A stretch of 64,000 bases of DNA from Saccharicrinis sp965230625 (GCA_965230625.1 CBDDLL010000001.1:1984001-2048000), one strand, 5' to 3'. Counted from the stretch's first letter, positions 8,624-21,500 are shown. A program made the numbers and translations. The notes: generated by a model from the sequence alone, not told the origin.

Positions 8624-8682
8624 GTTCTTTGAAAATATTGAAATGCACACTTAAAAAAGGAAAGAAAAAGTGATTCTTTGAG
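8624..8682 (+). promoter_or_regulatory. 16S leader: boxA-like motif and 5' arm of processing stem
   Basis: GTTCTTTGAAAA near 8624 resembles an rRNA boxA antitermination element; this is tentative. The stretch 8638-8682 is largely complementary to 10276-10309 in the 16S-tRNA spacer: TTGAAATGC, TTAAAAAaGGAAAGAAA and TTCTTTGA each have a matching partner. This should form the long stem that brackets 16S rRNA and is cut by RNase III. Confidence 0.7.
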
Positions 8683-8732
8683 TTAAAGCTCTTGTAAGGA
8701 ATTAGGACATTCAGTCCAAAACAATTTTTTAT

Positions 8733-10254
<1,522 letters not shown>

Positions 10255-10275
10255 CTGGAGAGAGTTTTACATAAA

Positions 10276-10309
10276 TCAAAGAACTTTCTTTCCTTTTTAA
10301 GCATTTCAA
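10276..10309 (+). other. 3' arm of the 16S processing stem
   Basis: TCAAAGAA, TTTCTTTCCTTTTTAA and GCATTTCAA here are the complements of the leader segment 8638-8682. Pairing would enclose the whole 16S rRNA in the primary transcript. Confidence 0.7.
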
Positions 10310-10319
10310 AAAAATAAAT

Positions 10320-10393
10320 AGTCCCGTAGCTCAGCTGGTTAGAGCGCTACACTGATAATGTAGAGGTCCCCAGTTCAAGTCTGGGCGGGACTA
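10320..10393 (+). tRNA. tRNA-Ile (anticodon GAT)
   Basis: A full cloverleaf folds: acceptor AGTCCCG with CGGGACT, D-stem GCTC/GAGC, anticodon stem CTACA/TGTAG around loop CTGATAA (anticodon GAT), T-stem CCCAG/CTGGG with loop TTCAAGT, discriminator A. The CCA end is not encoded. It has the standard position in the 16S-23S spacer. Confidence 0.97.
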
Positions 10394-10400
10394 CTATTTA

Positions 10401-10474
10401 GGGGAATTAGCTCAGTTGGCTAGAGCGCCTGCCTTGCACGCAGGAGGTCATCGGTTCGACTCCGATATTCTCCA
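10401..10474 (+). tRNA. tRNA-Ala (anticodon TGC)
   Basis: Cloverleaf: acceptor GGGGAAT with ATTCTCC (one G-T pair), D-stem GCTC/GAGC, anticodon stem CCTGC/GCAGG around CTTGCAC (anticodon TGC), T-stem ATCGG/CCGAT, discriminator A. The CCA end is not encoded. It lies 7 bases after tRNA-Ile in the rRNA spacer. Confidence 0.97.
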
Positions 10475-10523
10475 CTGATTCTATTTTAAGAATTAAACGT
10501 ACATTGACATATTGGCAATTAAC

Positions 10524-10534
10524 AATCAAGATCA
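10524..10534 (+). other. 5' arm of the 23S processing stem
   Basis: AATCAAGATCA is perfectly complementary to TGATCTTGATT at 13376-13386 after the 23S gene. Weaker pairing extends outward. This is the expected site of RNase III separation of pre-23S rRNA. Confidence 0.7.
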
Positions 10535-10568
10535 TAGGTTTTCTTAATGCAAATTAAGAAAAACCAAC

Positions 10569-13360
<2,792 letters not shown>

Positions 13361-13375
13361 TTAAGTAAAAACATG

Positions 13376-13386
13376 TGATCTTGATT
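13376..13386 (+). other. 3' arm of the 23S processing stem
   Basis: TGATCTTGATT pairs with 10524-10534. It lies about 15 bases after the approximate 3' end of 23S rRNA. Confidence 0.7.
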
Positions 13387-13493
13387 GAGGCTGATATGTA
13401 ATAAAAAGGTGTTAAGGTAAGAAGGTAAATGGAGGAAAGGTAAGTTGACCATTTAACCATTAACCAAGCAACCATTAAACCTTAGTAAAGATA

Positions 13494-13604
<111 letters not shown>

Positions 13605-13613
13605 TTTAAAAAG

Positions 13614-13646
13614 AAACCTTTAGGATATATTTCCTGAAGGTTTTTT
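13614..13646 (+). terminator. rRNA operon terminator
   Basis: A 12-base-pair stem, AAACCTT-T-AGGA (13614-13625) with TCCT-G-AAGGTTT (13632-13643, one T-G pair), a 6-base loop, and a T run. It sits directly after 5S rRNA. Confidence 0.88.
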
Positions 13647-13784
13647 GCGTTTATAGAGGTTTTGTTTATTTCTACACTACAGAATCATCTCATTTTATTA
13701 TTCATCAAACTCCTTCAGAACAATTTTTCTTCAAAAAAGTTATTGTCGTAAATAAGAAATTCTCTGGCACTTTAGACTGATCTT

Positions 13785-14654
13785 ATGTTGATAAATAATT
13801 CTACGAAATCTGAAATAGCTCCAATGCAATTAAAATATCAAGGGGCAACTAATGAGTATTTTGAGGTAAGTAATTACTCAGGATTAACTAATGATGAATT
13901 TGAAAGTTCAAAAGATGGTAATTTGACTTTATTATGGATTGTATCAAATTATGCTAAATTAGTTATTGATGCAGTAGATTATTCTTTTAAAGAAGATCAA
14001 ATTATTTGCCTGACTGAATTACATAAAGTAAAAATAGTAAAGACTGGAGAAGTTCGTTTATTGAGATTCAATCGACCATTTTATTGCATACAGGATCATG
14101 ATAGCGAAGTTGGGTGTAATGGAATTTTATTTTTTGGTGCATCAAACATTCCAAATTTAGTAATTGAAGGAAAAGATAAAGATATACTGATTACAGTTTG
14201 GAAAATGTTGATAATAGAAATGCAAACAAGGGATAATTTACAACATGAGATGCTACAAATGATGTTAAAGAGAATACTTATATTATCTACGCGTATATAT
14301 AAAGACCAACACAATATTCAAACATTGGATAAAGAAAACTTAAATTTAGTAAGAAGTTTTAATTATATGGTGGAAAAACATTTTAAGGAGAAGCATACAG
14401 TTGCTGAATATGCAAATTTGTTAAATAAATCTCCTAAAACACTTTCCAATCTTTTTAAGTCTTTAGATTCTAAAACTCCAATTCAATATATTCAGGATCG
14501 CATAATGTTAGAAGCTCGAAGGTTGTTAAAATATACTGATAAAGGAGTTTCTGAAATTGGTTATGAGCTTGGTTATTCCGATGTTCAAAGTTTCAGTCGT
14601 TTTTTTAAGAGACAAGAAGGTTTATCTCCTATTGAATATAAAAATAATACATAA
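13785..14654 (+). CDS. AraC family transcriptional regulator
   Basis: A 289-residue regulator with an AraC/XylS DNA-binding domain in the last ~100 residues: a first helix-turn-helix around TVAEYANLLNKSPKTLSNLFK and a second in VSEIGYELGYSDVQSFSRFFKRQEGLSPIEYK, the classic end signature. Residues 1-170 are a beta-rich cupin-like sensor region with no motif I can assign to a ligand. The gene lies 98 bases upstream of the AhpD-like gene on the same strand, so it may control that gene. Such pairs in Bacteroidetes often respond to oxidative or electrophile stress, but that is inference here. Confidence 0.9.
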   Translation: MLINNSTKSEIAPMQLKYQGATNEYFEVSNYSGLTNDEFESSKDGNLTLLWIVSNYAKLVIDAVDYSFKEDQIICLTELHKVKIVKTGEVRLLRFNRPFYCIQDHDSEVGCNGILFFGASNIPNLVIEGKDKDILITVWKMLIIEMQTRDNLQHEMLQMMLKRILILSTRIYKDQHNIQTLDKENLNLVRSFNYMVEKHFKEKHTVAEYANLLNKSPKTLSNLFKSLDSKTPIQYIQDRIMLEARRLLKYTDKGVSEIGYELGYSDVQSFSRFFKRQEGLSPIEYKNNT

Positions 14655-14752
14655 GGAATTATTGATAAGAATTCAGGAATTTTTGCCTAACCATTGCAGA
14701 CCTAATCATACCATCTTTGTAATGTAAGTTTAATTAATCAACAAAAATTAAA

Positions 14753-15304
14753 ATGATGGAAAGATTTAGTATCCCAAAACGAAATGAAGTTTCTGCAAAC
14801 AATCAATCAATATTTGATAATTTGCAAAAGAATCTAGGATTTGTTCCTAACTTATATGCTTATTATGCTAAAAACGAAACTGCATTAGGTGATTATTTAG
14901 CACTACAAAATCGAAAGTCAACACTAAAAGCAAAAGAACGTGAGGTAATTAATTTAGTGGTAAGTCAAATCAATGGTTGCGAGTATTGTCAATCAGCTCA
15001 TACTGTATTAGGTAAAATGAATGGATTTACCGAAGAGCAGGTGTTAGAAATAAGAGGAGGTTCAGCTTCATTTGACAATAAATTAGATGCTTTGGTAAAG
15101 TTTACGCAGTCGGCTACAATTAATAGAGGAAAAGCTTCAGATGAGGCAAAGGAAGCTTTCTTTGAGGCTGGTTACAGTGAAGAGAATATGATTGATGTAG
15201 TTATAATTATTGGAGATAAAACTATAAGTAATTACATCCATAATCTTGCAAAGTTTGAAATTGATTTTCCATTAGCGCCAAAACTCTTAGAAGAAAGAGT
15301 ATAA
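14753..15304 (+). CDS. carboxymuconolactone decarboxylase/AhpD-like family protein
   Basis: A 183-residue all-helical protein of the AhpD/CMD family. The redox motif GCEYCQSAH gives Cys76, Cys79 and His83, the CxxC-xxx-H proton-relay arrangement of alkylhydroperoxidase-type members. The N-terminal part (FDNLQKNLGFVPNLYAYY) is like the peroxidase-related long members. Expected activity is thiol-dependent peroxide reduction, but the substrate is unknown. Two adjacent ATGs (14753, 14756) are possible starts. It follows the AraC regulator and is followed by a hairpin at 15319-15350. Confidence 0.88.
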   Translation: MMERFSIPKRNEVSANNQSIFDNLQKNLGFVPNLYAYYAKNETALGDYLALQNRKSTLKAKEREVINLVVSQINGCEYCQSAHTVLGKMNGFTEEQVLEIRGGSASFDNKLDALVKFTQSATINRGKASDEAKEAFFEAGYSEENMIDVVIIIGDKTISNYIHNLAKFEIDFPLAPKLLEERV

Positions 15305-15318
15305 TTAGTATTGTTAGA

Positions 15319-15350
15319 AAGGTTGAACCTCAATGTAGGGGTTCAATCTT
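15319..15350 (+). terminator. hairpin after the AhpD-like gene, possible terminator
   Basis: AAGGTTGAACC (15319-15329) pairs with GGTTCAATCTT (15340-15350) over 11 positions with one G-T pair. No T run follows, so termination is uncertain. Confidence 0.45.
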
Positions 15351-15398
15351 CACATTAATAAAAATATGCATATTGATTTTTGAGATAAACCATTTTAT

Positions 15399-15406
15399 TA
15401 CTTTTG
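15399..15406 (+). promoter_or_regulatory. -7 box of the yaaA promoter
   Basis: TACTTTTG fits TAnnTTTG and lies 21 bases before the yaaA ATG. A TTG lies 23 bases upstream, near the upper spacing limit for a -33 element. Confidence 0.4.
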
Positions 15407-15427
15407 TGTTAAATTCTCAAAAAAAAT

Positions 15428-16198
15428 ATGCAATTAGTTATTTCTCCAGCAAAATCATTGGATTTCGAAACCTCATTCTCGTATAATGGGAATTCTGAGT
15501 ATAGATTTATTAATGAGTCAAAAACTTTGATAAAAAAGTTAAATAGTTTAAGTGTAAATGATTTAGAGAAACTAATGAGTATTAGTTCTAAATTAGCAGA
15601 ATTAAATTATTTGCGTTTTAAAAAATGGGAGTATCCATTTGAAAAGAAGGTTTCAAGACAAGCTATTTTTGCATTTAAAGGTGATGTTTATACTGGACTA
15701 GATGCATATTCACTTTCTGATTTAGAAATAGGTTATACTCAAAATGCGTTGAGGATATTATCTGGACTTTACGGTTTATTGCGTCCTTTAGATATGATTT
15801 TACCATACAGGTTAGAAATGGGAACAAAACTATCATTGAGGGGTAAAAAGGACTTATATGAGTTTTGGGATAATAAAATAACAAACCTCCTAAAAAAGGA
15901 TATAGTTGAGAATAATCACAAATTCCTAATAAATTTAGCATCGAATGAATATTTTAAATCTATTAAATCAAAGCAGTTAGGTATACCTGTTATTACTCCT
16001 GTGTTTAAGGATTTAAAAAATGGGGAATATAAAATGATTAGCTTTTATGCAAAGAAAGCTAGGGGATTGATGACCAGGTTTATTGTGCAAAATCAGATCG
16101 TGAATCCAGAAGATCTAAAGGCATTTGATTTGGAAGGATATTATTACAATAGTCAATTGTCTAAAGATAACCAACCTGTATTTACCAGAGATCATTAG
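15428..16198 (+). CDS. yaaA: peroxide stress protein YaaA
   Basis: A 256-residue member of the YaaA/DUF328 family, cytosolic, which in E. coli limits intracellular iron and DNA damage during peroxide stress. The N-terminus MQLVISPAKSLDFE and the internal FKGDVYTGLDAYSLSD, LRILSGLYGLLRPLDMILPYRLEMGT and INLASNEYFKS segments are diagnostic of the family. The end ARGLMTRFIVQN and FDLEGYYYNSQLS matches as well. Full length. Together with the preceding AhpD-like gene this makes a small oxidative-stress neighbourhood, although each gene seems to have its own promoter. Confidence 0.95.
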   Translation: MQLVISPAKSLDFETSFSYNGNSEYRFINESKTLIKKLNSLSVNDLEKLMSISSKLAELNYLRFKKWEYPFEKKVSRQAIFAFKGDVYTGLDAYSLSDLEIGYTQNALRILSGLYGLLRPLDMILPYRLEMGTKLSLRGKKDLYEFWDNKITNLLKKDIVENNHKFLINLASNEYFKSIKSKQLGIPVITPVFKDLKNGEYKMISFYAKKARGLMTRFIVQNQIVNPEDLKAFDLEGYYYNSQLSKDNQPVFTRDH

Positions 16199-16323
16199 TG
16201 GAGTAGACTATCTATGTAAACTTGTTAATTGATAATTTCGGATAAAAAGGTAGTTTATTGATTTATTAAAAAGTTTTTTTGTAACTTATTGCAAGCGAAA
16301 AACCTAAATCAAAAGTAACTATC

Positions 16324-17037
16324 ATGACGAATACCAATATTATTGAAAGATATGGTAATTTGCTTAAAGAAGAGCAATTGGTTACCATGGATGAAAAGAT
16401 AATTCCTAACACTTTTGTACTTGAGGCTCCAGAACCATTTCCTGGCTATTTTAATTATTATAGTGAATCCCCACAAGAATCCAAGCCTCTTTATGTATAT
16501 CTAGTTGTAGATCAGTTATACACCTTAGAACAAATAACAAGAGCTAGAAATAATATTAAGGCGTATTTTCCCTCTGATTTTGATGCTGATGCAGGCACCG
16601 TTACTATTTATAATAAGATGTACCATGTTATTAGGGTTCGTCATTTAGATAATTATGATAGAATAAGAGATTTACAAACTGCCTTTATGGATGAAGGAAT
16701 TGCATATAAGAAAAAGCCAACTAAAAAGATTGAGACAAAAGGAAATATTCGTTTAAAGAAATTTTTTAAGTTAAACCAAGTTGAAGAAGGATTGTATTTT
16801 GATGAAATAGAAAAGGATCATGGCTATTTTTCATTACCGCGATATGTAAAATGGGCAGAGTTTGAAGAGTTAACTAGAAAAGTGAAGTATAACTGGTCTG
16901 GAAGCTTTTTTGATGCAGCACTAGGTCATTTTCATAACAATTTTAAAATCGAAGATATGGTTAGGATTTACAATCCTAAAATAGATTTGGATATGCTTCG
17001 AAAAGCTAAGCAGAAATATTTTGAACAAATAAAATAA
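16324..17037 (+). CDS. conserved-looking protein of unknown function
   Basis: A 237-residue soluble protein without signal peptide or membrane span. I do not recognise a family. It is rich in aromatic residues (for example the stretch PEPFPGYFNYY near residue 55) and Lys/Asp, with a possible alpha/beta N-terminal half (YVYLVVDQLYTLEQITRARNN) and a charged C-terminal helix. Codon use matches neighbours and the frame is closed by a strong terminator at 17045-17067, so it is surely a real gene. It is transcribed alone. Confidence 0.75.
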   Translation: MTNTNIIERYGNLLKEEQLVTMDEKIIPNTFVLEAPEPFPGYFNYYSESPQESKPLYVYLVVDQLYTLEQITRARNNIKAYFPSDFDADAGTVTIYNKMYHVIRVRHLDNYDRIRDLQTAFMDEGIAYKKKPTKKIETKGNIRLKKFFKLNQVEEGLYFDEIEKDHGYFSLPRYVKWAEFEELTRKVKYNWSGSFFDAALGHFHNNFKIEDMVRIYNPKIDLDMLRKAKQKYFEQIK

Positions 17038-17044
17038 AAACAAG

Positions 17045-17067
17045 AAGCTCCATCAGGAGCTTTTTTT
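17045..17067 (+). terminator. intrinsic terminator
   Basis: AAGCTCC (17045-17051), loop ATCA, GGAGCTT (17056-17062) and a run of seven Ts: a textbook Rho-independent terminator just after the unknown gene. Confidence 0.92.
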
Positions 17068-17149
17068 ATACCAAATGGTCTAATTATTATTTTTCATTTT
17101 CTTAACAACAAGATAATTTGTAAAGGTTTTTAATAAAAGCATTTCAGTT

Positions 17150-17157
17150 TATATTTG
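17150..17157 (+). promoter_or_regulatory. -7 box before the two-gene 5'-nucleotidase
   Basis: TATATTTG matches TAnnTTTG exactly, 29 bases before the ATG. No -33 TTTG is present at the standard distance. Confidence 0.4.
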
Positions 17158-17186
17158 TGAAAATAAATTAATAAAAAAGTAACATA

Positions 17187-17942
17187 ATGAAATTTGTTAG
17201 AATTATTGCTTTTTTTCTTGTTATTAGCTTTGTTGCATGTAAGCAATCTTTTAAAGTAAAAAGTTTTGATGGAGGAAATATCACAGTAGATTCAATTGTA
17301 GGATCAGATAGTATAATGCAAGCAGATATTTCTCCTTTTAAAAGTGAGGTTGATAATGAAATGAATCGGGTAATTGGTTTTAGTGAAATGGAATTACTTT
17401 CATTTAAACCAGAGAGTCCTTTATCTAATTTGATATCAGATATCCTTCAACAAAGAGCCAAAAAATTCATTATTCAGCAAGAAGCAGATTCATTGAACTT
17501 AATGTCATTAATGAATATAAAGGGATTGAGAGCTCCAATACCTAATGGTGAAATTAGTGTGCGAAACATCTTTGAGCTAATGCCTTTCGAGAATGAAATT
17601 GTTCTACTAACTATTCCAGGTGATAGTATAATATCATTGTTTAATTTTTTAGGGATTACTGATGGAGATGGTATATCTGGAGCTTCAGTTAAATATCAGG
17701 ATAACAAAATTACCCATTTATTGATTGATGGAAAACCAGTTGATAATTCAAAAAACTATTTTTTAGCAACATCCGATTATCTGGCAAATGGAGGTGATTA
17801 TTATTCGATGATATTAAATCCGATAAATAGACAGTATGTTGGAATACGGATTAGAGAGGCTATTATTGAATATATTGAGGAGCAGCATAAGTCTGGTAAA
17901 AAGATTACTTCAAGCATAGATAACAGATTGATCTTTAATTGA
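17187..17942 (+). CDS. lipoprotein with 5'-nucleotidase C-terminal domain
   Basis: A 251-residue lipoprotein: MKFVRIIAFFLVISFVAC gives a lipobox with Cys19. The rest is the substrate-binding C-terminal domain of bacterial 5'-nucleotidases (UshA-like). PLSNLISDILQQRA, then GEISVRNIFELMPFENEIVLLTIPGDSI, and the end YFLATSDYLANGGDYYSMI are family hallmarks. The metallophosphatase half is absent here and is encoded by the next gene, 13 bases downstream. The two proteins probably act together at the cell surface or periplasm to release phosphate from nucleotides or related substrates. Confidence 0.88.
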   Translation: MKFVRIIAFFLVISFVACKQSFKVKSFDGGNITVDSIVGSDSIMQADISPFKSEVDNEMNRVIGFSEMELLSFKPESPLSNLISDILQQRAKKFIIQQEADSLNLMSLMNIKGLRAPIPNGEISVRNIFELMPFENEIVLLTIPGDSIISLFNFLGITDGDGISGASVKYQDNKITHLLIDGKPVDNSKNYFLATSDYLANGGDYYSMILNPINRQYVGIRIREAIIEYIEEQHKSGKKITSSIDNRLIFN

Positions 17943-17955
17943 AAAAAAGGAAGTG

Positions 17956-18864
17956 ATGAACAATAGTAGAAGACATTTTTTAAAAAAAGTAACTCTTGCA
18001 TCAGCGGCAGGGATTGTTGGATTACCAGCATGTAGTGTAAAGTGGAATGAAACAAAACTGACTATTTTACATACCAACGATGTTCATAGTCGTATAGATC
18101 CTTTTCCTGATAATCATCCTAAATTTGCAGGGAAAGGCGGTTTTGCCCGTAGGTTTGCTTTGATTAAAAGAATAAGAAGAGAGGAGCAGCATGTACTTCT
18201 TTTAGATTCGGGTGATATTTTTCAAGGAACACCATATTTTAATTTTTATAAAGGGGAACTTGAAATAAAATTCATGGGAGACATGGGGTATGATGTTGCT
18301 ACCATTGGGAATCATGAATTTGACAATGGAGCATTAGAATTATCAAACCAGATTAAAAAATCTAAATTTCCGTTTGTAAGTAGCAATTACAAGATGGAGA
18401 GTTCAGTATTAAATGGTTTAATTAATCCATATAAAATTATTGAAAAAGGGACACTAAAAATAGGAATTGTTGGATTGGGGATTGAGTTGAAAGGATTAGT
18501 CACACCTATTAATTATGAGGGGGTTGAGTACTTAAATCCAGTAGTTGAAGGAGATAAAGTAGCTAAGTATTTAAAGGAAACAGAAATGTGTGATATTGTA
18601 ATAGCTTTATCACATTTAGGATATCAATATAAAACGAATCAGGTAAGTGATATTGTAGTAGCACAAAACTCAAAGTTCATCGATGTGATTTTGGGAGGTC
18701 ATACTCATACTTTCTTAGAAAAGCCAGAAGTTGTAAAAAATAAAGATGGTAATGATGTAGTAATCAACCAAACTGGTTGGGGTGGTATTAATTTAGGACG
18801 TTTAGATTTTGTGTTTGGTAACAATAATGATAAAAGGTTATTAGCCAACCATGCCCAGTTATAG
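17956..18864 (+). CDS. 5'-nucleotidase metallophosphatase subunit, Tat-type lipoprotein
   Basis: A 302-residue calcineurin-type phosphoesterase equal to the N-terminal half of UshA/5'-nucleotidase. Metal-binding motifs are all present: LHTNDVHSRIDPF, LDSGDIFQGTPYF, TIGNHEFDNG and GGHTHTF. The N-terminus SRRHFLKK followed by a hydrophobic stretch and LPAC looks like a twin-arginine lipoprotein signal. The ATG at 17956 is preferred over the overlapping GTG at 17953. The substrate-binding domain is supplied by the preceding gene, so the usual single-chain enzyme is split, with the C-terminal half encoded first. Confidence 0.9.
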   Translation: MNNSRRHFLKKVTLASAAGIVGLPACSVKWNETKLTILHTNDVHSRIDPFPDNHPKFAGKGGFARRFALIKRIRREEQHVLLLDSGDIFQGTPYFNFYKGELEIKFMGDMGYDVATIGNHEFDNGALELSNQIKKSKFPFVSSNYKMESSVLNGLINPYKIIEKGTLKIGIVGLGIELKGLVTPINYEGVEYLNPVVEGDKVAKYLKETEMCDIVIALSHLGYQYKTNQVSDIVVAQNSKFIDVILGGHTHTFLEKPEVVKNKDGNDVVINQTGWGGINLGRLDFVFGNNNDKRLLANHAQL

Positions 18865-18903
18865 GGAGGGATTAGAAATTCTATCATATCTTTATAGCAT
18901 AAA

Positions 18904-19479
18904 ATGAATGTTATGAAGGTTCCTCTTGAAGAATTGAACATTGAGAATTTATTTAAGTTAAAGGAGCAATTCTCGTGGAATGATCACTTTAAATTAGTGG
19001 TTTGGCCAAGGTTATTGTATTGGTTAGGCTTAAAAGAGCAGTTTCTGGATTATAGCACAATAAATTGGAAGTTGCATTTTTCACCTGAGAATATGCATAA
19101 TAATTTTATATCAATGCATGTAAATGATATAAATGAAGTGTTTAATTTTTCCTTTCAAGTACCTTTAATTCAAAACTTAAAGTTTAATTTATATTTAGGA
19201 AATAGTTCATATCATTTTTTCGAGATCTATCCTTTATTAATTTCAAAGAATGTTATTCGTAAGGATGAGTTTGAGATTAAAGCTACTTCGACAATATTAC
19301 CACATTTAGTGCTTTCTTCTACTAATAGTAAGTATAACAGGGAAATATTGTGGAATATCAATGAAACAAATTATTCTCTAAAAGTCAAAAATGATCCATT
19401 AATTAACCTTTTAACGGATAGGTTTAGAAAATTTATTCCTGCTTTTGAGAAAATTATTAGAGGAGAATGGCAGATATAA
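18904..19479 (+). CDS. protein of unknown function
   Basis: A 191-residue protein without signal peptide or membrane spans; no family recognised. It is rich in aromatic and Asn residues and looks beta-rich in the middle (MHVNDINEVFNFSFQV, LKFNLYLGNSSYHFFEIYP). It lies 39 bases after the nucleotidase gene on the same strand and ends at a shared terminator, so it may be the third gene of that operon. Nothing in it suggests catalysis. Confidence 0.65.
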   Translation: MNVMKVPLEELNIENLFKLKEQFSWNDHFKLVVWPRLLYWLGLKEQFLDYSTINWKLHFSPENMHNNFISMHVNDINEVFNFSFQVPLIQNLKFNLYLGNSSYHFFEIYPLLISKNVIRKDEFEIKATSTILPHLVLSSTNSKYNREILWNINETNYSLKVKNDPLINLLTDRFRKFIPAFEKIIRGEWQI

Positions 19480-19480
19480 A

Positions 19481-19512
19481 AAACTCTGATACTATATATA
19501 ATACCAGAGTTT
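19481..19512. terminator. terminator hairpin between convergent genes
   Basis: AAACTCTG (19481-19488) and CAGAGTTT (19505-19512) form an 8-base-pair stem around a 16-base AT-rich loop, between the unknown gene and the converging Lrp regulator. Flanking A and T tracts allow function in either direction. Confidence 0.6.
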
Positions 19513-19533
19513 CAGTTATTAATTATATGTTAT

Positions 19534-19995
19534 TTAGTCGATAGGTAATTGACGCTTAAATGTTTCCTCCAAAGAAATAATGGTTTCGGTTGAAGATATT
19601 CCTGCTATAGATTGTAAACGATCATGCAGCATTTGCTTAAGGTGTTCGTTATTTTTAGCATAGATTTTAATAAATATAGCATACTGGCCTGTAGTGTAAT
19701 GACATTCAGTTACTTGAGGGATTTCTCGAAGTTCATCTACAACTTTATCGAATAAACTGGCTTTCTTTAAAAAAATACCCATAAACGCGCAGGTATGGTA
19801 ACCTATTTTGGCCGGATTGATCACAAATTCAGAACCCTTGATCACTTCCATGTTCACTAAACGTTGAATCCTTTGGTGTATAGCAGCACCAGACACTTTA
19901 CATTCTCTGGCAACCTCCAGAAATGGGATACGGGCGTTTTTAGTTATAAGAGATAGTATTTTTTTATCTAAACTATCAATTTGTTGATTATCCAT
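19534..19995 (-). CDS. Lrp/AsnC family transcriptional regulator
   Basis: A 153-residue regulator of the usual length for the feast/famine family. An N-terminal winged helix-turn-helix (LDKKILSLITKNARIPFLEVARECKVSGAAIHQRIQRL) occupies residues 9-46, and the C-terminal RAM/ACT-like effector domain (CAFMGIFLKKASLFDKVVDELREIPQVTECHYTTGQYAIFIKIYAKN) follows. Such proteins form octamers and sense amino acids. No amino acid metabolism gene is adjacent, so its targets are unknown. Confidence 0.93.
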   Translation of the reverse strand: MDNQQIDSLDKKILSLITKNARIPFLEVARECKVSGAAIHQRIQRLVNMEVIKGSEFVINPAKIGYHTCAFMGIFLKKASLFDKVVDELREIPQVTECHYTTGQYAIFIKIYAKNNEHLKQMLHDRLQSIAGISSTETIISLEETFKRQLPID

Positions 19996-20207
19996 ATTAT
20001 AATTGTTGGTTATAAATTGTTACTTTTTATGTCCTTATGGTAATAAATCGGCACAAAAGTAACAAACAACCTCTTAAAATTCAACAGGATTTGTCATATT
20101 AGTTAAATATTACGTATAAATTTTATTCTATGCTTTTAAATTATAAGTTTCAGAATGATTTTGATATTCTATTTGTACAGAGTTAAATCATTTAAAAGCA
20201 ATATTTT

Positions 20208-21500
20208 TTATTCATCTAAAATGTTAGGATGTGCCAGGTTATCGGTTGGATATTGAAAAACTTTTAAACCAAATTCAGGTATAACAGCTAAAATATGGTC
20301 AAATATATCAGCTTGTATTGATTCATAATTAGCCCATTCTTGATCGTTGCTAAATACATATATTTCAATGGGTAATCCCTTTTCGGTAGGTTGTAAGTGA
20401 CGTACCAAAAAGGTCATATCATTATGGATTTTAGGATGATGAGTTAAATAGCTTTCTAAATATCTCCTGAAAATACCAAGGTTAGTAAGGTTTCTACCAT
20501 TAATTACTGATGATTCATCAATATCAAATTGCTTGTTATATTCTTCTAGTACTTGTAGTTTATCTTCTATATACTTACCTAAAAATTTAACTTTTCGGAA
20601 TTTCTCAATCATTTGTGGTGTACAAAATCTTACTGATTTCATATCAATCTTAATTGATCTCTTTATTCGTCTTCCACCAGACTCCTCCATTCCTTTCCAA
20701 TTGTGAAAACTTTCACTCACCAAAGCATAAGTGGGTATTGTTGTTATAGTTTTATCCCAATTTTGAATTTTTACGGTGTTAAGTGTAATTTCCAATACAG
20801 TTCCATCTGTATTATGTGATGGCATAGATATCCAATCTCCCGGTTTAACCATATTGTTAGCAGAAAGTTGAATACTAGCAACGAATCCAAGAATAGTATC
20901 TTTAAATACCAATATTAAAACGGCAGCAATAGCTCCTAATCCTGCAAAAACAGCTGTAAGCTCAGTATCAAATAATACAGAAATAATATTTAGTATTCCT
21001 ACCAGAACGGCAATTAATTGGATTCCTTGGATATAACCTTTAATAGGCCTGTTTTTACTATATGGCTGCATCTCATAAACATCCAGTACAGCTTTTAAGA
21101 AGGAATCTATCAATAATAGAATGACAATAATAAAATATGCTGATAATAAATTGTGAAAATGGATATTGGTCTGTTCATAATTTTTAAAAATAAGATCGAG
21201 TGATGCATAAATAACTATTGCCGGAACTAGTAATGCAGCTCTTTTTATAAGATTTCTTTTAACAAAAAAGTCATCATATTTCGATTTTGTTTTCTCCATA
21301 AATCGCTCTACAGTTTTTACCAAATATCGTTTTGCAAAATAATGAGCAATTTTTGCCAGAATTATAGCAATTACAGCAAATACAGCAGCCTGTATTAAAT
21401 CTATTACTTGATCATTTAGTCCGGTTTTTTGTAAAATTTGATTGAGTGAAGTACCTATATTTTCTGTATTAATTTGTGCTTTGGTAATGATTTGTGGCAT
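20208..21500 (-). CDS. mechanosensitive ion channel, MscS family
   Basis: A 430-residue inner-membrane protein with about five predicted spans in residues 25-200. The pore-lining MscS segment is around AVFAGLGAIAAVLILVFKDTILGFVASIQLS, followed by the beta domain with the signature MVKPGDWISMPSHNTDGTVLEITLNTVKIQNWDKTITTIPT. The C-terminal soluble region is of the YbdG-like size. It should open under osmotic downshock to release solutes. It is transcribed alone; the stop is 212 bases downstream of the divergent Lrp start. Confidence 0.92.
   Translation of the reverse strand: MPQIITKAQINTENIGTSLNQILQKTGLNDQVIDLIQAAVFAVIAIILAKIAHYFAKRYLVKTVERFMEKTKSKYDDFFVKRNLIKRAALLVPAIVIYASLDLIFKNYEQTNIHFHNLLSAYFIIVILLLIDSFLKAVLDVYEMQPYSKNRPIKGYIQGIQLIAVLVGILNIISVLFDTELTAVFAGLGAIAAVLILVFKDTILGFVASIQLSANNMVKPGDWISMPSHNTDGTVLEITLNTVKIQNWDKTITTIPTYALVSESFHNWKGMEESGGRRIKRSIKIDMKSVRFCTPQMIEKFRKVKFLGKYIEDKLQVLEEYNKQFDIDESSVINGRNLTNLGIFRRYLESYLTHHPKIHNDMTFLVRHLQPTEKGLPIEIYVFSNDQEWANYESIQADIFDHILAVIPEFGLKVFQYPTDNLAHPNILDE

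Noticed and set aside
13441..13490. Repeated ACCATTAA-like units before 5S rRNA, possible short tandem repeat or CRISPR-like array
   Set aside because: Units are short, irregular and unspaced; more likely low-complexity spacer sequence.
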